A stretch of 64,000 nt of DNA from Berghia stephanieae (taxonomy: Eukaryota; Mollusca; Gastropoda; Nudibranchia; Aeolidiidae). Below are positions 11,501 to 64,000 of this stretch, in pieces. The translations under genes were made by a program, and so were the position numbers. The stretch's first letter is position 1; each line of letters begins with the position of its first letter. The notes below the pieces were generated by a model, which had not been told where the DNA came from, ran no database searches, and worked only from the letters and a program-made list of their open reading frames with translations. The stretch is taken from positions 753,899-817,898 of the forward strand of contig CM067450.1 of the NCBI GenBank assembly GCA_034508935.3, given 5' to 3'.

Positions 11501-12800
11501 TTGTCATGGATACATGGCATGATGGGAAATGCTGGAGTTGCCAGAGAAATGTTGGTCAGGATTAGTGTAAATGATTGGTCCTTACTCTCTCTCTAGCTAT
11601 CTCCTTCTCTTCCTCTCTCTCTCTATCTCTCTCTCACACACACACACACACGAAAACATACAAACTCCATTTTACAGGGTCTTTAGCAAGATTAAAATTT
11701 GGTAATAATTCTAAACCCAATAGGAATACAACCCAACACACCAGACATCAATATTATCATGCGTGTACTTTGTGTGTACAGATTAATGTGCAAGACAACA
11801 CTCTTGACAGGCCAAACCCAACACTGGTTAAGGATCACGTTTGTGTTTAACATAACTTGAGTTGATAAAGGCATGAGAGCCGTGTAAAAGCCCAACTAAA
11901 CCTCCCAATCTATGACAAAGAGTTATTAAATCCCAGGCATTGTTGAGTTAATTACTTCGAATTCTATCTTGATGTCTTAATTAGAAACACAAATATGGCG
12001 TTTTATAGACACCCATGTGAGAAATTGGGGTGCGTAAATGGTGGAAATATGAGAACTACTTTTGTGATTTATAAAAATCAACATCGATATAAGAGCAGAT
12101 TTTCTTAGGTAAGGAATGTGTAGTAAATTTATGCACACGTTTCCACATTTCACTGAGTAGCTGATGTGTTGACCTAAATGTTGGTACCAAATCTGCTAGG
12201 TTGTGGGATAAAAATGCAGTTTGAATTGAAGCCGACATATTTTCCATATTTTTGATCATTTATGGTTTTCCCTTAAAGATTTGTTTGTTTTAATGGATAT
12301 TTGAGATATGCTTAATTTGTTCAACTGTGAATTCCAAATGTCGTGTCTGGACTGCCACACCTATTGAGTGAATGCATCATCTACCAAATTCACTCCCTTA
12401 GTTTGTGACAATGACCTCTCCACACACGGGACTGACTGGTATCTCGGTGTGAAGACTTGTTATCAAAAGGATTTGTGTGATTTTGTGAGTTTTGTTCACT
12501 CCTTGAAATCTTTGAGCCTTAAAAAAAAAGTTTACATGTGTGCTGTCCTCTTCAAAGTATTCACTGTGTTGGTTACAACTAAGAGACAGAATCTGTGATA
12601 ACCGCATTCACCCAATAGAACACACTCTCTCTCTCTCTGTGTCTCTCTCCTCACGTACACACTCTCTCTCTTTGTCTCTCTTCCCTCCTCCCAAAATACA
12701 TGATTATTGCAACGGGAATTAAGTTATATTAATACACAAATATCGTATGTAAATATAGATAGGTAATATACATTCAAAATGAGACGGAAATAAATGGCAT
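11501..12800. other. No gene recognised
   Basis: Contains short CT/CA microsatellites (11,585-11,650; 12,625-12,680). A 67-residue minus-strand frame at 12,056-12,259 resembles no family I know, has no splice context, and is not called. A (TGGA)n tract follows at 12,803-12,902. Confidence 0.7.
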
Positions 12801-13168
12801 TAGATGGATGGATGGATGGATGGATGAATGCATGGATGGATGGATGGATGGATGGATGGATGGATGGGTGATGGATGAATGCATGGATGGATGGATGGAT
12901 GGGCGGATATACATGTGTAAAATGTGTAAAACTGAAATCTATAATGGCATCAGAGTGAGTCGATTCTGTGGAAGGAAAGAAAAAAAATATGAAAGAAATA
13001 AGATTTGACATTATCAATATATTTTATTATTATTATTATTACTAGAAACAACTGTTACTACAACTTCTATTACTACGACAACTACTACATTTACTACGAC
13101 AACTACTACATTTATTACGACTACAATTACCACTATTACTTCAACTGCTACCACCACCACTACCACTA

Positions 13169-13932
13169 CAGTTCACTCCGGATAATCGCAATATCTTGGG
13201 ATCAGCAAAAATGTTGCAATTAACAAAGGTGAGTTTCCTGTACACTATTGCAACATTTTATACACATATGGTAAACCCAAACCAGTTGTAAACATTGTTC
13301 TGAGTCCACCACAGACTGAACAATTTGATTGAGACAAAAACCACATGGCAGCCTTGTATAGATTTTGACAAGCAAAAGCAGCATCGATGCAAGCCGACAT
13401 CTTATTCAGATTTAATTCACTTTCACTCTTTTCTCAACATTTAGTAAGAGTCAAGTTTAGCCATGATGATAGACAATAAGCTTTCACCAAACCCGTTGGT
13501 CACAATGCACAGTTGTCAATCCCACAACAAAGGATATCATCCCTCAGTCTCTCCTTTACAACTGTCATTATCTACCTGTTGTCTAAACTATGCCCAGCCC
13601 CCCTCACCTCCCATCTAAAGGTCACAGATGACCTCACAAACCCTTACTGCAAAGCCCTGCCATCTTCTGTCTCCAAAAGGGTGGTGACACACGACTGTAG
13701 CACTAAACCCCACCCACTTTTGATTCGTCAACCTGTCATGATTTCACCCACGATGAAATTCAATCATGAAATTTTGTTTGATTTCTTGGATTCGCCAATT
13801 TTTGCTGCGATTAATTGAAGCTTGTTGCAAATAACCAGTGACTTTTATATAGCGTTAATTCCGTTTCTTGGGAAATGTTGCGATTAACCAAAAGTTGCAA
13901 TTAACAGAGTTGCGATTATCCAGAGTGGACAG
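13169..13932. mobile_element. pogo/Tigger-like non-autonomous TIR element
   Basis: Flanked by TA on both sides. Ends CAGTTCACTCCGGATAATCG and, inverted, CTGTCCACTCTGGATAATCG. TA target and CAGT-type ends fit the mariner/pogo-Tigger group. The subterminal GTTGCAATTAACA motif also recurs inverted. No transposase frame; the 101-residue open frame inside is not recognisable. Confidence 0.7.
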
Positions 13933-14060
13933 TAGTAGTAGCACGAGCATTACTACTACTACTGCTACCAACAATACTACTACTACCAACACTACTACTA
14001 CTACTACTACTACTACTGCTACCAACACTACTACTACTATAATAAAATACTAAAATAATA
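13933..14060. repeat. (ACT)n/(ACC)n microsatellite
   Basis: Imperfect ACTACTACT with CTACCAACACT interruptions. The same interrupted repeat recurs at 14,620-14,680. Confidence 0.85.
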
Positions 14061-14443
14061 AACCATCCTCTTGATGGAGTAGAAAGAATTCATGGAAAAG
14101 CAATAGAAAGGAAAGCATTCTCAATTACCAACAATAAAAAACATATTTTATACCATGAATTTAGTCTTTTACCATCTGGGAGAAGGTTTTGTCAGATTAA
14201 ATGTAGAACTAACAAGTATAAATCAACGTTCGTTCCATCAGCAATAAAAATTTTGAATATTTCATATGGTACAGAAAAACCAAGGATTGATTCGTTGACT
14301 GATTAACTGATTAATTTATTTAATGTAAGATTAACTGACCAATTGATAATGATGATAATTTTTGGTGTCGAATTGCCACAATCGTAACAAATTGAAAACG
14401 AAATGAATATGTTTATGTTGTGTATATCGCACGTGTGAAAGAA

Positions 14444-14502
<59 letters not shown>

Positions 14503-14625
14503 TAAGTAGGAGTGAAATATCTGTTCAATCTTAGTTATCGTTTAACATTATAACAAGTGTAACTAAATGACAAATTGCCATATTTATGGACAATAAAGAT
14601 CTATATTATTATTATTATTATTATA
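14061..14625 (+). mobile_element. LINE 3' end with ATT-type tail
   Basis: One open frame of about 82 codons ending TAA at 14,304-14,306 contains HEFSLLPSGRRFCQIKCRTN and KYKSTFVPSAIKILN, the typical C-terminus of CR1/Jockey-like reverse-transcriptase proteins (LPSGRRY...CRT.R...SF.PSAI..LN). A 3' UTR holding a (GA)n tract (14,451-14,500) follows, with TTTATGGACAATAAAGATCT and an ATT repeat tail. It is 5'-truncated, as is usual for LINEs, and is on the opposite strand to ABCA2. Confidence 0.75.
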
Positions 14626-14722
14626 TTACTACTGCTACCAACACTACTACTACTACTGCTACCAACACTACTACTACTAAGTAAAAAGAAAACATCTCCC
14701 CCCCCCCCTCCCAAATGTCAGG

Positions 14723-63896
<49,174 letters not shown>

Positions 63897-64000
63897 CTGA
63901 GTGGAATGGAATGGACACACACACAGTGACTATTTGAATAGTGGGTGGAAGTTGTACAAATGTTGATATAATCGGTAGGCTATCCCTACAAATGTTGATA

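Noticed and set aside
12056-12259. 67-residue minus-strand frame as a small gene
   Set aside because: No family recognised, no clear splice or promoter context, and length is within chance for AT-rich sequence.

Overview
The window is animal nuclear DNA. It is intron-rich, crowded with SINEs, LINE remnants, TIR elements, microsatellites and minisatellites, and carries one recognisable protein-coding gene. The repeat style (tRNA-headed SINEs, (TAA)n-linked elements, a dispersed repeat with a GTTTTACGGCGCTTGC-type start) suggests a lophotrochozoan invertebrate, perhaps a mollusc, but that placement is a low-confidence inference.

The gene is an ABCA2-type full ABC transporter on the minus strand, 63,896 down to its stop at 14,723-14,725. 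I place 34 coding exons (E1-E34 below) by homology, splice signals and phase, about 5.4 kb of coding sequence. They run from the end of extracellular domain 1 through the first membrane domain, nucleotide-binding domain 1 (E7-E14), linker (E15-E16), second membrane domain with its large extracellular loop (E17-E26), nucleotide-binding domain 2 (E27-E33) and a C-terminal tail with a VFINF motif (E34). The N-terminal part lies beyond 64,000. All exon phases agree once single bases are restored in short homopolymers in E16, E17, E20 and E21, which points to sequence error rather than gene decay. One conserved exon expected between E6 and E7 was not found; the interval holds a 3.4 kb AT-rich satellite.

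The introns are dominated by minisatellites. The most striking observation is that at least seven have a repeat unit containing the 3' end of the adjacent exon plus its 5' splice site, and two more are built on a 3' splice site. The gene has therefore repeatedly tandem-duplicated its own exon-intron junctions, leaving tens of decoy splice sites beside true ones. The largest array (26,040-30,740) also carries a 1.84 kb palindrome of tRNA-derived SINE copies.

The region 1-14,700, downstream of the gene, has no gene I can support. It holds a LINE reverse-transcriptase relic broken by a TIR element that itself contains a MITE (60-3,060), four kinds of dispersed repeat, a satellite with a 145-bp higher-order period and a poly-A retroposon inside it (7,920-9,050), a foldback MITE with a piggyBac-like TTAA element at its centre (9,930-10,975), a pogo/Tigger-like TIR element (13,169-13,932) and the 3' end of a second LINE (14,060-14,625). 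No virus-like element was recognised.
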